Assembly (NCBI GenBank): GCA_023055425.1
Contig: JALGPY010000008.1
Location: 11,538,501-11,602,500, forward strand
Direction: 5' to 3'
From: Linanthus parryae
Lineage: Eukaryota; Streptophyta; Magnoliopsida; Ericales; Polemoniaceae
DNA length: 64,000 bases
Part shown: piece after piece, positions 53,087 to 63,191 of the stretch
Numbering within the stretch: the first letter of the stretch is position 1
How the letters are laid out: each line of letters opens with the position of its first letter
Position numbers and translations under genes: made by a program
The notes under the pieces: generated by a model
Database searches by the model: none
Told to the model about the DNA's origin: nothing
The model's input: only the letters and a program-made list of their open reading frames with translations

Positions 53087-54184
53087 CTAAATGGGTATGA
53101 TTTCGTTACCAAATGCCAGGCCATTGGATACAAGTGGTTCGATTTGACCTACCCATTTGTAAATCCCTGTGCCTATGTACCGACTCGGGTAGAGTGCAGC
53201 ATATTGATTCAAATTGGGATCCGCATAATATATGCAATTGGATTTGGTTCCAGCAGCAGCACAAGCAATGACTGCGCTAGCAGCAGCGCCATGAGCCACA
53301 AAAATTGATCTTCCTCTAAAATCATCCACATCTCGCCATTTATTAAAATCTGTCGAATCAAACTTAAACACCCTAAACAACATATCAGTTCGGACATAAA
53401 GATTACCACAATGAGGCTGTTCAGCTTCACCAACAACTACTAGTAACTCACCGCCACATTCAACCAAGTACGCTTGTGTTTTATCCGCAATTCCACCCCA
53501 AGGAATTTTTCCAACAATCTGTGATGCGCCGGAATTCAGATTACAAAGAAGAAGGTCTCCTTGGTTATTCGTCGCATAAAACTGATCCTTGTAGTAGATA
53601 ACATCAACGCAATAAGATGGCTGTGTTTCAATCACATTCCAGATAATGTTCCCAGGTTTCCAAAAGCCAACATAACCACCTCGGAGAATGACCATTAGGG
53701 CATAGTCCTCATTTACCGAAGGACAACCCGATAACACTGCTCTCTCCAACAATATCTCCTGTGAGTTCATGGTGTAGTATTTGAATGTTGTCGGGTGTGG
53801 AAGTGGGATGCGGAACCGAGTCAATGGATGCAGCAATTCCATCTCATCTAATCTGTCTACGGTTATTAACCAACAGATTGATGAGCAAATAAAACGCTTT
53901 CCTCTTGCTTCGGGGAGTTCCACTCTGTGAACCATACCTCCCTTTGTCAGACTCACTAAACCTCCAAGATTGTTGTCCACTCCTTTTTCTTCTTCTGGAA
54001 ACAAAAGCCATGGAATTTGCAGAGACTGATTGGAGTTTTCCTTAACAGCTACGCGTCTCCATGATCTGCAAACTCCACCAAAAGCGATGAAATCGTCGTA
54101 TGAATGTGTTCTTTTCGCAATCAAAGCCAAGAGATCAGATGGAAGTTGTGCCCAATCGCCCATCACAAACCCTTCTCCCATCAC
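53087..54184 (-). CDS. F-box/DUF295 protein, 365 aa, C-terminal nonsense
   Basis: A single-exon paralog. F-box at about 10-48 (AQLPSDLLALIAKRTHSYDD, FGGVCRSWRRVAVKENS), then the DUF295 propeller: LVSLTKGGMVHRVELPEARG, CWLITVDRLDEMELLHPLTR, SGCPSVNEDYALMVIL, VGFWKPGNIIWNVIETQ, DVIYYKDQFYATN, YLVECGGELLVVVG, SNCIYYADPNLNQ. It ends NEIIPI*, and the next codons would read ISPCF*, so the family's invariant PIWVSPSF has lost its Trp codon to TAG. The protein is only five residues short and may still work. Codon 8 (MGDWAQL) is the likely family start. The target is unknown. Confidence 0.9.
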   Translation of the reverse strand: MMGEGFVMGDWAQLPSDLLALIAKRTHSYDDFIAFGGVCRSWRRVAVKENSNQSLQIPWLLFPEEEKGVDNNLGGLVSLTKGGMVHRVELPEARGKRFICSSICWLITVDRLDEMELLHPLTRFRIPLPHPTTFKYYTMNSQEILLERAVLSGCPSVNEDYALMVILRGGYVGFWKPGNIIWNVIETQPSYCVDVIYYKDQFYATNNQGDLLLCNLNSGASQIVGKIPWGGIADKTQAYLVECGGELLVVVGEAEQPHCGNLYVRTDMLFRVFKFDSTDFNKWRDVDDFRGRSIFVAHGAAASAVIACAAAGTKSNCIYYADPNLNQYAALYPSRYIGTGIYKWVGQIEPLVSNGLAFGNEIIPI

Positions 54185-54259
54185 AACCTTCTGTTGCTGA
54201 TGATGATCGTGTAAAACCCTTATATGCCTTAACGATCGATCGACTAAACCCTAAACCAT

Positions 54260-54290
54260 GTGTTATTTGATAGTTACCACCTTTAATTCA
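54260..54290 (-). promoter_or_regulatory. Conserved promoter block, F-box gene at 54184
   Basis: On the minus strand: TTGAATTAAAGGTGGT, then ACTATCAAATAACACATGG, about 80-105 bases before the first ATG. It is the same block as before the genes at 35049 and 47466. Confidence 0.55.
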
Positions 54291-54753
54291 AGTTTTCTAT
54301 TGAGGAGCGCTCCCAGATCCTCCTTGTATCACAGAAACACCACGTCTTTGTTACATAATGGTAGAAAACACCCCTTTTCCTTATCTCAGTCAAAAAAAGT
54401 TGGTCATGTTGTGGCTTTGCTTATTTGCAAGGTCACTATCAATGAATAATATTCAGGAAAATATTCAGTCCATCACCACTTAACTTCTCAGTTGATGTGC
54501 GTGTCCTTACTGTTTGATGGTGTTAGTGCTTATGGATACAAACATCAATAACAAACAACCGTTTACTTCTTACCAAACACTGACTAATCTAACTTGGTTG
54601 AAGACTGGGGTAAATAACTTGGTTGGATTTTGGCAGAACTTTCCTTTTCATTATTTGAAGACTGGGGTAAAGAGGAGATTCTTGATGGGGGAGACTCTTG
54701 ACCGTTTGAAGCTTTCTCTCTTCTGTTTCTTCCCTCTGACTTGGGAAGCGTGA

Positions 54754-56395
54754 ATGGAGACCAATTCCAAGAAATCTCCAGAGGAGATTGATCAGCTCAA
54801 TCGAAGTGTTATGAAATTCAAATATAGAGGTAAGGAATCTTGTCGTAACAGCTCTAATTTTGGGTCTATTTCGATTGATTTCAGGGGCATCAAAGAAACT
54901 AAAGAAACGGCAAAAGATAACAAGGACATGGAAGAAGACATCATGGAAGCGGAGAAAACAGAGGAAAGTTTATCTTTCAAGCAAGCTCTCACAGGAGCTA
55001 CTAACAGCTCTGATATGATTGAGGAAGAAGAGACAATCGAACTGGAAGAGGAGGAAACAGAAGAATTGAAGAAAATCGAAGAATTCAACTTAGCTAATCC
55101 TCTCAAACCGAAAGTGTACATCCCCAAAGCTGAAACAAAGCATAGCTAAACCCTTTTCCAACAACATCATTATTAAACTTCTCGGCAGAACAGTGGGATT
55201 CAAGATCTTACAAGAGAGAGCAATTAAGCTTTGGAGGATTAACGGTAAGTGCAGATTCCGTGACATGGCTGATGGATTCTATATTGTGGATTTCCAAGAT
55301 AGCAACGATAGAATCAAGGTTCTAACTGGAGGACCTTGGATCGTCCTCGACCACTACCTTACAGTCAGAAAATGGGAACCGGATTTTAAACCATCGGAAA
55401 CTAGATCGCAGTTCACCGCAGTGTGGATTCGTCTCCCACAACTCCCGGCAGAGTATTACGATGATAGAGTGCTCAAGAGAATTGCTAAAAAATTTGGAGA
55501 TCACATCAAAAATGATCTGGTTACTGTCAACGGTACTCACATAAAGTATGCGAGAATCTGTGTAAACATTGATTTGAATCGTCCACTGATTCCGGAGTTC
55601 GGGGTTGGAGAATTTTGTTACAAAGTTACTTACGAACACATCTACAATCTTTGTGTGGATTGCGGAAAGATAGGCCATAGGAAGGACTGGTGCCCGGCAA
55701 GACAGAGAAAGGATACAGCGAAGCAATCGCCGGCGCCGGAAGAGAAAGCGGAGATGACAAACGACAACCAGGTGCAACGGTCATATTTTTCAAATCCTAC
55801 AACTAATCTGGATTCGGGGTCGGGGAACCATAACCCGAATCCCACAGCTAACATTGCTTCCGGATCGGGGCTCCATAACCCGAGTTTCAAAGACCGGGCA
55901 AACAACAATTGGGCTGATGCTAGAGAGAGTTACAAGAGGCCCAATAAGTCCTCTAACCAAGCTAAGAGAAACCCTAACAGTACTGGACCCAATAACCGTT
56001 TTGGGCCGCTTGGGTCTTTGGGGAATACAAACTTAACTGGCCTGAACCCACCCACTATCTACAAAATCACGGGAAGAACCTTTCCCATTGAAGCTGAGAT
56101 TAACCCTACCACAGAAGCGAGAACTACGACTCAAAACCCTCACGCCATTCTTTCACCCTCTGCGGCGCCGAACCACAATAAAGATAAAGGGAAAGTGTCT
56201 TCTCTTGTGAACAATTTCGAAGCAGCAAGATTCGCGGCAGAAAATCTGCAAAGAGATAAGGAAATTCAGATCATAGACATGACCACACAGGAGAAAGAAG
56301 ACACGCAGATGGAGGAAGGACAAAATTGCGGTAAAGCTTCTGAGGCTACTAATAAAGAGGAAATTGAAGCTGATTCAAAGTCTGAGCCAGAATGA
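54754..56395 (+). pseudogene. LINE ORF1 (DUF4283, zinc knuckle), one frameshift
   Basis: The first frame (54754-55149) is a Glu/Lys-rich acidic N-terminus. A shift near 55145 leads to the second (to 56395): a DUF4283 RNA-binding domain (FKILQERAIKLWRINGKCRF, VLTGGPWIVLDHYLTVRKW, FTAVWIRLPQLPAEYYD), the CCHC knuckle LCVDCGKIGHRKDWC, then an Asn/Pro/Ser-rich tail with the repeat NPTTNLDSGSG and NPTANIASGSG. Only one lesion is visible, so it decayed less than the ORF2 part. The stop forms ATGA at 56392-56395. Confidence 0.85.
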
Positions 56396-57960
56396 GATGA
56401 GGAAGAAAGAGAATCTGAAACAAGACACGTTATGTCTCCCTAAAGAGAAAGGGGGATTAGGGATTAGAAGGGCCAGATTCCAAAATACTGCTCTCATCGC
56501 CAAACTAGGATGGGGTGTGTTTTGAAAACAATATTTGGTGTAATGTTCTTAGGAAAAATAATTTCGGTAATTCTAAGAGCAAAGGCAACCCTTCCCCTAT
56601 TTGGAAAGGTATCATGGACACTAGAAAGTATCTTTTGAGAATCTTAAATGGACCATTGGTAAAGGAAATAATGTTTCCATTTGGAATGACTGGTGATGCG
56701 GTGATAAAGCGATTGGTCCTCCTCTTGACCAGAGCTTAAATCATCTGAAAGTGGCTGATTATTGATGAGAACCGTGAGTGGAATCTTAACCCTATCATGA
56801 ATGAGATTGATGTTATTACCAAAGAAAATATTCTCAACACTGTTATTCCTCATTTGAGTCCGCTTGAGGATTCACCTTTCTAGAAAGGATCCAACTCGGG
56901 ATCCTTTACTGTCTCGGCTGCTTATAGTGTGATGGAAACTGTGTGTGACCAACGTGCTAATATAAGTGGTGGGGATTGGATAAGGCTTTGGAAACTTAGA
57001 GTTCCAAACAATCTTATCCATTTTTTATGGACTATTCTTCATGGTAAACTTATGACGAATCTCAATAGAAAACACAGAGGTATGACGGAGGTTGATACTT
57101 GTAATCTTTGTGGCCTTTTGACGGAAGATATGAATCATTTGTTCAGAATGTGCCCCAAAGTGGTTAATATTTGGAGTATGAATTGGAACCCCAATTGGAT
57201 TAGCAATGGGACTAATGTTAGCTTCACCAATTGGGTTTTGGAAAATATCAAAAACAAGAGCTCTCATGGTAGTTTTGATCACAATACTCTTTTTATTTAT
57301 TCGCTTTGGAACATTTTGTTTAGAAGGAACAATTTTATTTTTTCGGGGATCATGGAGACTGACATGTGTTTTGTGCAGAAAATTAGGAAGCAGACCCAGC
57401 TCACCCAGGGAGCATTCCACACAAACCCTAATGTCTTTAATTTCAATTTATATAATGCTAGTCCTAATTGGAGTCTTCCTATGACAGGGCAAATCAAACT
57501 CAATGTGGATGGATGTGTCAGAATGGACAATGAGAAAGCTGGATAGGAAGTGTCTTCAGGAACAGCAACGGAGAATGGAAGCTTGGTTTCATTGGAAGGA
57601 TCAGAGGCTGCACGAGCTTGGAGAGTGAGATATGGAGTATCTACAGAGGCCTTACTGTGGCCTACAACAAAAATTGGATCAACCTTGTCGTTGAAAGTGA
57701 CTATCTTGAAGCGGTCAATATCTTCCAAGGAAACTCGGATGGCCCGACCTCCATGAATGCTCATATCAATGATGGAAAGGTGCTTCTCAACAGGTGTGGG
57801 CAGAATCAAGCACATTAGAAGGGATGCTAATGAAGTGGCTAATGCACTTGCCAACATGGGTGCGGAGCAAGTGGATCATCTGAAGTTGATTGAGGAGGCC
57901 CCGGAAAATGTGAAGGGTCTTATCATTGCGGCTAGGCTTGGTATGGGGAGTTTCTTCTAG
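56396..57960 (+). pseudogene. LINE ORF2 C-terminal remnant (zf-RVT, RNase H)
   Basis: The fragment starts LCLPKEKGGLGIRRARFQNT, the post-RT region, and continues through frame changes to SFTVSAAYSVME, the zinc region (KLRVPNNLIHFLWTILHGKL, CNLCGLLTEDMNHLFRMC) in 56929-57546 and RNase H (GQIKLNVDGCVRMDNEKAG*, then SLESEIWSIYRGLTVA, VVESDYLEAVNIF, HIRRDANEVANALANMGAEQ). A stop at 57544 splits the RNase H. The endonuclease and polymerase are absent, so it cannot move by itself. Confidence 0.85.
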
Positions 57961-58283
57961 TTTTTGTTGTTTGGGTTTCTTGTTTATTTGTCAGTTGGTT
58001 TGTACTAAACTTTGCTTGGTTTGAACTTTCATTTTTCGTAGTAGCTAAAAAAAAATTATTTTTGCATTTAACGGCTTCAGGGGATAGTGGCATCTTGGTT
58101 TTTCTTTTTTCTTTATTGATCATACATTACCTTTTTGATATAAAACATCAACTCATTACAACGAACTTTAGGATCTCCTCAAGAGTGTTGGGGTGGGGAT
58201 TACAATGCGCAGTCCCATGTATTCCACCTTATATGATCTATCCATGTTGACTAGGTGATCAACTGCTTTGTTTGCATTTTTTT

Positions 58284-58546
58284 TTATCTTAGTACCTTCC
58301 TGGTCTTCTTGACCATTTTGACCAGCTCTCCGACACAACTTTCTAACGTGACTGGGTCCTGCAAATCGTGTATCCTAAGTACCTTGGGATATTTTCCACC
58401 AGCTTCGAAGTTGTGAAACACACAGAATGGGGGAACTTTGAAGTCCCCTTGGGGCAGGTTGGATTTTGGAGGGTACTGAAGTGCCCAGCCTGGTGCCTCT
58501 GGTGCACTATTTGCCGAGGCACCTAAAGCCTGGTGGAAGGGAAATT
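58284..58546 (-). other. Unidentified coding-like block
   Basis: An open minus-strand stretch of about 84 codons ends with TAA at 58286-58284 and reads, in part, GWALQYPPKSNLPQGDFKVP, then FCVFHNFEAGGKYPKVLRIH and DLQDPVTLESCVGELVKMVK. It has no ATG at its start (a TAA lies just upstream), so it would be an exon or a fragment. Its composition looks like protein rather than random AT-rich DNA. I do not recognise the family. Confidence 0.35.
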
Positions 58547-59231
58547 ATTGATTTTCAGAGGATTTTGGAGATGAAATAAGATAGTGCCTAGACATTGAGC
58601 ATTGTTGAACATGCACTCAAGATTTTTTTTTAAGGGAAACATGCTCTTAATATGATAATTAGATCTACATTTATTCTTCTGTCCAGCCAGTAACTTACCT
58701 TTTGAATCCCTTTCTCGTTCTCTCTCCCTCCCTCCCTCCCTCCTCTTTCTCACTCTCGTCTATGAACTCTGATATCGTATCAGAGCTAGGTCCTTCTAAT
58801 ACTGGATGAATTTTATCAGAGTTCCTTCTAGATCTGCTGATTTGGAGCAGAAAAAGTTGTGTGAATCACATGTTTTTTGCTTTTCTGTTGATGGAGGCAC
58901 CGCCGATTGTGGGTTCTCGTTCCAGCCCATCTGCAGGCATGAATCTTGCGTTGGTGCTTCTTCGTTTGTTGGCATGGAGAGCTCTGCTATCTCTCATATC
59001 GAAGCACATAGATAGATAATCAAAAGTCTCGAGTTGTTAAGTGTTGCAGTTAGGCTCACTAAGGGATGTTTTACCACTACCCTTTGTCTAGTCCAAAGGA
59101 CTCTCTGTAGCACATAGAGGCAACAGATCAGGCCTTTATGTGATTTGTTGAGTTGTGGGGACTCTTTGGCAACGGCCATTACTCCTCCATTTACCTGCAT
59201 TGATAGAGTACTAAAGGGGCTCTCACCCAAG
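58547..59231. other. Intergenic, possible old LTR leader
   Basis: A CT-rich tract (58720-58760) is followed by GATATCGTATCAGAGCTAGG, which resembles a Copia primer site. No LTR or pol is recognised. Short frames have no domain. Confidence 0.35.
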
Positions 59232-59286
59232 TTGTCATTGATACGCCGAGCAATGTTATCTGCTAGTTCTTCGGTCACCCAAGACT
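59232..59286 (+). pseudogene. DUF295 scrap on the plus strand
   Basis: The codons PKLSLIRRAMLSASSSVTQD followed by YV match PRLLVQRATLSASPSVTKDYV of the gene at 20207-29723. Similarity ends at TGTTGGAGAAC, which looks like an LTR start. It is the most rightward trace of the family. Confidence 0.65.
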
Positions 59287-60088
59287 ATGTTGGAGAACAA
59301 TCTAAACTGGACCGGAAAGATAGGAAGCAAAAGAAGAGAACAGAGATAGAAATAGAAAGATGAAACTGTAAAACCAAAACAGAAAAATAAACAACTTACA
59401 GAGTAATGAAAATCTGCTGATTATTTCAGAGACGATCTCGAGCATGGACTCGATGTCCTTAAGGGTTATTTCCCCCTAACGTTATCGCCTGATCTAGGGC
59501 AAACGCCTTGCAGGATAATTGCCTCAACCAAGCAGTTTGTCAGTATACTTGGTGCACCATGCGAATCGCAATGGTATAGAAACTCTCTTTAGTTTGTAAG
59601 GAAAATATTTTCCGAAAATGACGGAGAAGGAAATCTGGTAAGTGTGGAAAAACGTTTCGGGGAGTCTGCTACTTATAACAGCACAAACACTCGTTGGAAT
59701 GGAACGGTTGTAACCATTCATGACAGTTGGGACTCTCTGAAATGGTTGCAAAAGCTCGGTTTAAATTTCAGATTCATTTTTTGCTGAAAATCCAGGGACT
59801 AAAAGATAATTTCAAGACTTGGTTTCGATCCCAAAAAGTTAATTTTCGGCTTGACTAAAAAGTCAGCCCAACCCACACCGCGCCATGGCCCGTGCCCGAG
59901 ACCGAGCCGGACGGGCAGCTGCGGCAGCGCGCGTGTGTGCCTGTGTGGTGCTTCGGACCATATCTAGATCCTCACTCCTTAACAAAATTGATTCGCCCGA
60001 AGAGCGTGTTTTTTGTTTTTTTGTTCATGTGTATTTAGTGTTCTTGTGGAGATTATAACATCTCGAATCGCTACGTCGTTAGGTTATT
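59287..60088 (+). repeat. LTR-like sequence interrupting the DUF295 scrap
   Basis: It starts TGTTGGAGAAC directly after the DUF295 codons and may end at GGTTATTCCTAACA (60088). Its right half belongs to the tandem duplication at 59638-60975. No primer site or internal coding region is clear. Confidence 0.4.
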
Positions 60089-60975
60089 CCTAACATAGGG
60101 GTTGGACGGAGATTTGGTGGGAGTGAGTCTCAACGGCAGGGTGAGGAAGGTAACTGGGGCAGCCTTGAGTGACAACGATGAAGATGCAACCACGAGTGTA
60201 TAGAGAGAGAGAGAGAGAGTTGCAGAGATACACAAAGTTGTAGTTGAGACGTAAGAGTTGGGTTGTGAGAACAAATTAGTTTTATCCTTTTTTTGTGTTA
60301 GTTTAGATTAAGTCCATGTGGAAAAACGTTTCCGTGAGTCTTCTTTTTATAATAGCAGAGGCACTCGCTGGAATGGAATGGTTATAACCGTTTATAACAG
60401 TTGGGACTGTCTGAAACGGTTGCAACAGTTCGGTTTAAATTTCTGATTCACTAAAAGATAATTCGAAGAGTTGTTTTCGGGCCCAAAAGATTAATTGTGG
60501 GCTTGACTAACAAGTCAGCCCAACCCACACCGCGCCACTTGCCCGAAACAGAGCAGAAAGGACGGCGGCGGCGCGCGCGTGCGCCTGTGTGGTGGTTCGG
60601 ACCATAGCTAGATCCTCCTTCCTTAACAAAATTGATTCGCCCAAAGGGCTTGTTTTTTCTTCTCGTGTTCGTGTGTGTTTAGTGTTCTTGTGAAGATTGT
60701 AACATCTCGAATCGCTTCGTCGTTAGGTTATTCCTAACATAGGGGTTGGACAGAGACTTGGTAGGAGTGGGTCTTGACGGCAGGGTGGGGAAGGTAACTT
60801 GAGGCACAGTTGGCAGCCTTAAATGACAACGATGAAGATGCAACCATGAGTGTAGAGAGAGAGAGAGAGTTGCAGAGATATACAAAGTTGTAGTTGAAAC
60901 ATAAGAGTTGGGCTGTGAAAACAAATTGGATTTATCATTATTTTTGGTTAGTTTAGATTAAGTCCATAGTTAGTT
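59638..60975. repeat. Tandem duplication, about 660 bp, two copies
   Basis: Copy 1 (about 59645-60317) and copy 2 (about 60318-60975) both run from GTGGAAAAACGTTTC through CAGCCCAACCCACACCGCGCCA, a GC-rich segment, GTTATTCCTAACATAGGGGTTGGAC, a (GA)n tract and TAGTTTAGATTAAGTCCAT. They differ by scattered substitutions and indels, so the duplication is old. It has no genes; 67- and 81-codon minus-strand frames occur at the same place in each copy but read simple sequence. Confidence 0.85.
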
Positions 60976-61067
60976 TTGATTAATTATGAGTTTTACTCTC
61001 ATTTGAGGTCAATACCACTTTATCTTAGCTCTTTCTTCTGAATGTGACTTTTATAGGTATTCACCGA

Positions 61068-61200
61068 GTCATTTTGACCCGGTGATTTGGATAATAAAAC
61101 AAAACACACTATTTGATAATTTTTTCATGTGTAAAATAAAAATTGCTCTATAACGCGGTAAAAAATTATCCGTAAATTGTATCATTTTAATATCTAGATT
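61068..61200. repeat. MITE, GTCA(C/T)TTTGACCCGG family, copy 3 (one end decayed)
   Basis: The left end GTCATTTTGACCCGGTGATT is clear and the interior (TTTGATAATTTTTTCATG) matches the copies at 2692 and 19936. The right inverted repeat has decayed beyond ATCATTTTAATATCTAGATT. Confidence 0.65.
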
Positions 61201-61384
61201 AACATAAGCATTTAATTCTATTGTCACATGAACATGTGATGTGTGTAAGCTAACTATAGTTTCGTCCAACTTCTTACGATAAAGACAACATAGTAGGTGT
61301 GGAAACAGTTTCTATTCCGTCAAGTTTTCTTTTGGCGTTGAGTTTTGAGCCGGCCGAGAATAGTAGCTCGGTTTTAATAACTAA

Positions 61385-62842
61385 GAGCATCTCCCACAGT
61401 GCACCAAATCCTATATTTGATAGTGAAATTTGGTGTTTTCGGCCTCCCACAACAAATCACCAAATCATCAAATCACCAAAAAAATGGTGATTTTTTTGTA
61501 GGCCTCCCACAGTCGTTGACCAAAAAAACACCAAATCACCAAATCCTATATTTGGTGTAGCTTTTGTGAAATGGTGAAGTGCATCTCCCACAGTACCCTC
61601 AAATCCTATCCTATATCACCAAATCCTATTTTTACCATCAAATCATCAAATCACCAAAAAAATGGTGATTTTTTTGTAGGCCTCCCACAGTCGTTGACCA
61701 AAAAAACACCAAATCACCAAATCCTATATTTGGTGTAGCTTTTGTGAAATGGTGAAGTGCATCTCCCACAGTACCCTCAAATCCTATCCTATATCACCAA
61801 ATCCTATTTTTACCATCAAATTTGATGGTAAAAATAGGATTTGGTGTAATTTACACCAAATTTTTAATTACTGTTTCGGGCATGTTTTCACATTACTTTC
61901 ATGGTAATAATATGCTCTAATGTAATAGTGTAGCATTTCGTCTTTATAGTATATACGTCATCCGTTTTTCTTCTCCCACTTTGTATAATATGCTTTTGAG
62001 TCATAGCGTGTTACATAATATTTTCAGCATCATGCTGCGGGATGATAAAATGAAATAACTAATGTAGTTATTATAATTTATCCCATCAGTTGTTGAGGAT
62101 AAATCCTCGAAAAAGGGGAGCTTATCCCGTGATTTCGAACATAATGACTATTTCCCTAGGACGTATTGATTCATGCACTATAATCACCTTGATGGAGGAA
62201 TCAATGCGAAAGCACGGGCAGACCCTCCTCAGTAGTCAACCAATCCCGTAAATTTGTGAAACATGTCGCCTAATTCGTAGGCGGGGACAAGAGCCATCGC
62301 TTTACTGATAGATGGGGTACAACTTTTTCTTCGACTTGCAACAGGTTTGGCCGAACATAATACACTGAATTCAACATTTATCCAATTTCTAGGTCGACAT
62401 CGAGACTTGATAAACAAGGAGCTCATAACGAACTAAGAAGAAGACTCATTGCACACTTATGGGATAATCATGGTAAAATAGATTAGACTAGTTAATTTTA
62501 GATTTTTGAAGTGTTATTTAATCATTTTACTATTTCGTGTAATATTATTTTGGTAATAATTTTTTTTTTATTATTTTGATAGTTATGAAATTCATGATTT
62601 GGTGATAAATTTGATGATTTGTTGTGGGAGGCCAAAAAAACCATTCTCAAAATTTTGATGAAATTGTGAAATAACTATTTGATGTAAAATTTGGTGAAAA
62701 CTGTGGGAGACCAAAAGCTCTATTTTTTCACCAAAAATGGTGAAATGGTGTTTTTGAGGGTTAACTGTGGGATGCCAAACCATTTTTCTCCACCAAATAT
62801 AGGATTTGGTGTAAAATTTGATGTCAACTGTGGGAGATGCTC
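61385..62842. mobile_element. Harbinger/Tourist-like element, 1.46 kb
   Basis: Perfect ends GAGCATCTCCCACAGT and ACTGTGGGAGATGCTC are flanked by TAA (61382-61384 and 62843-62845), the 3-bp duplication typical of PIF/Harbinger. Both subterminal regions are full of ACCAAATC(C/A)TAT and TTTGGTG words. A 178-bp direct repeat lies near the left end. The middle (61870-62570) has no transposase that I recognise; a 65-codon minus-strand frame at 62426-62229 is of unknown nature. Confidence 0.8.
61457..61812. repeat. 178-bp tandem repeat, two copies
   Basis: The segment from CATCAAATCACCAAAAAAAT through TTTTACCATCAAAT is repeated almost perfectly with a 178-bp period inside the Harbinger-like element. 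Each unit contains the word CATCTCCCACAGT, an extra internal copy of the terminal motif. Confidence 0.88.
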
Positions 62843-62977
62843 TAAAGTCAATAAAATAACATGACTAAGTATCAATTATAATCACATACAACCATCATAG
62901 TTCTTTGTTGGTAATGATTTTGTTTTTTAATTTTAGTTTGTTCTCATTAGTTTACGAGCAAAGAAAATTAAGTGTAA

Positions 62978-63191
62978 TGTTGTGAAACGGGGATTGAGAG
63001 AAGACGAGAGAGACGAGAGACTAAAGAGAGACAAGATATAGGGAGAAGAGTATTAAGAGGTGTCTTATTCTCCAACCCTAAGCCTCCTTATATAGGCATT
63101 AGGTGGGCTTGTGGACCAGAATATAATAATACAAAATACACCCAACTATGTGGTGGATATTCACATCAGTCCAATTACATATTTCATAACA
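62978..63191 (-). repeat. 3' LTR of a Copia-like element leaving the window
   Basis: 214 bp; on the minus strand it starts TGTTATGAAATATG and ends TTTCACAACA. The minus-strand purine tract CAAGGGGGAG directly precedes it (63192-63201), so this is the 3' LTR and the element extends to the right beyond 64000. It contains a TATATAAGG box. The flanking 5-mer is TGTAA (62973-62977). Confidence 0.78.

Larger units (their letters stand above)
54600..58055 (+). mobile_element. LINE with endonuclease and RT deleted
   Basis: ORF1 (54754-56395) is followed almost at once by the C-terminal part of ORF2 (about 56410-57960) and an A tail at 58047-58055. About 2.3 kb coding for endonuclease and reverse transcriptase is missing. 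The exact 5' end and target duplication could not be fixed: homology to the F-box flank ends near 54515. The repeated words TTGAAGACTGGGGTAAA at about 54598 and 54655 lie in the leader. It is a plant L1 by domain content. Confidence 0.82.
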
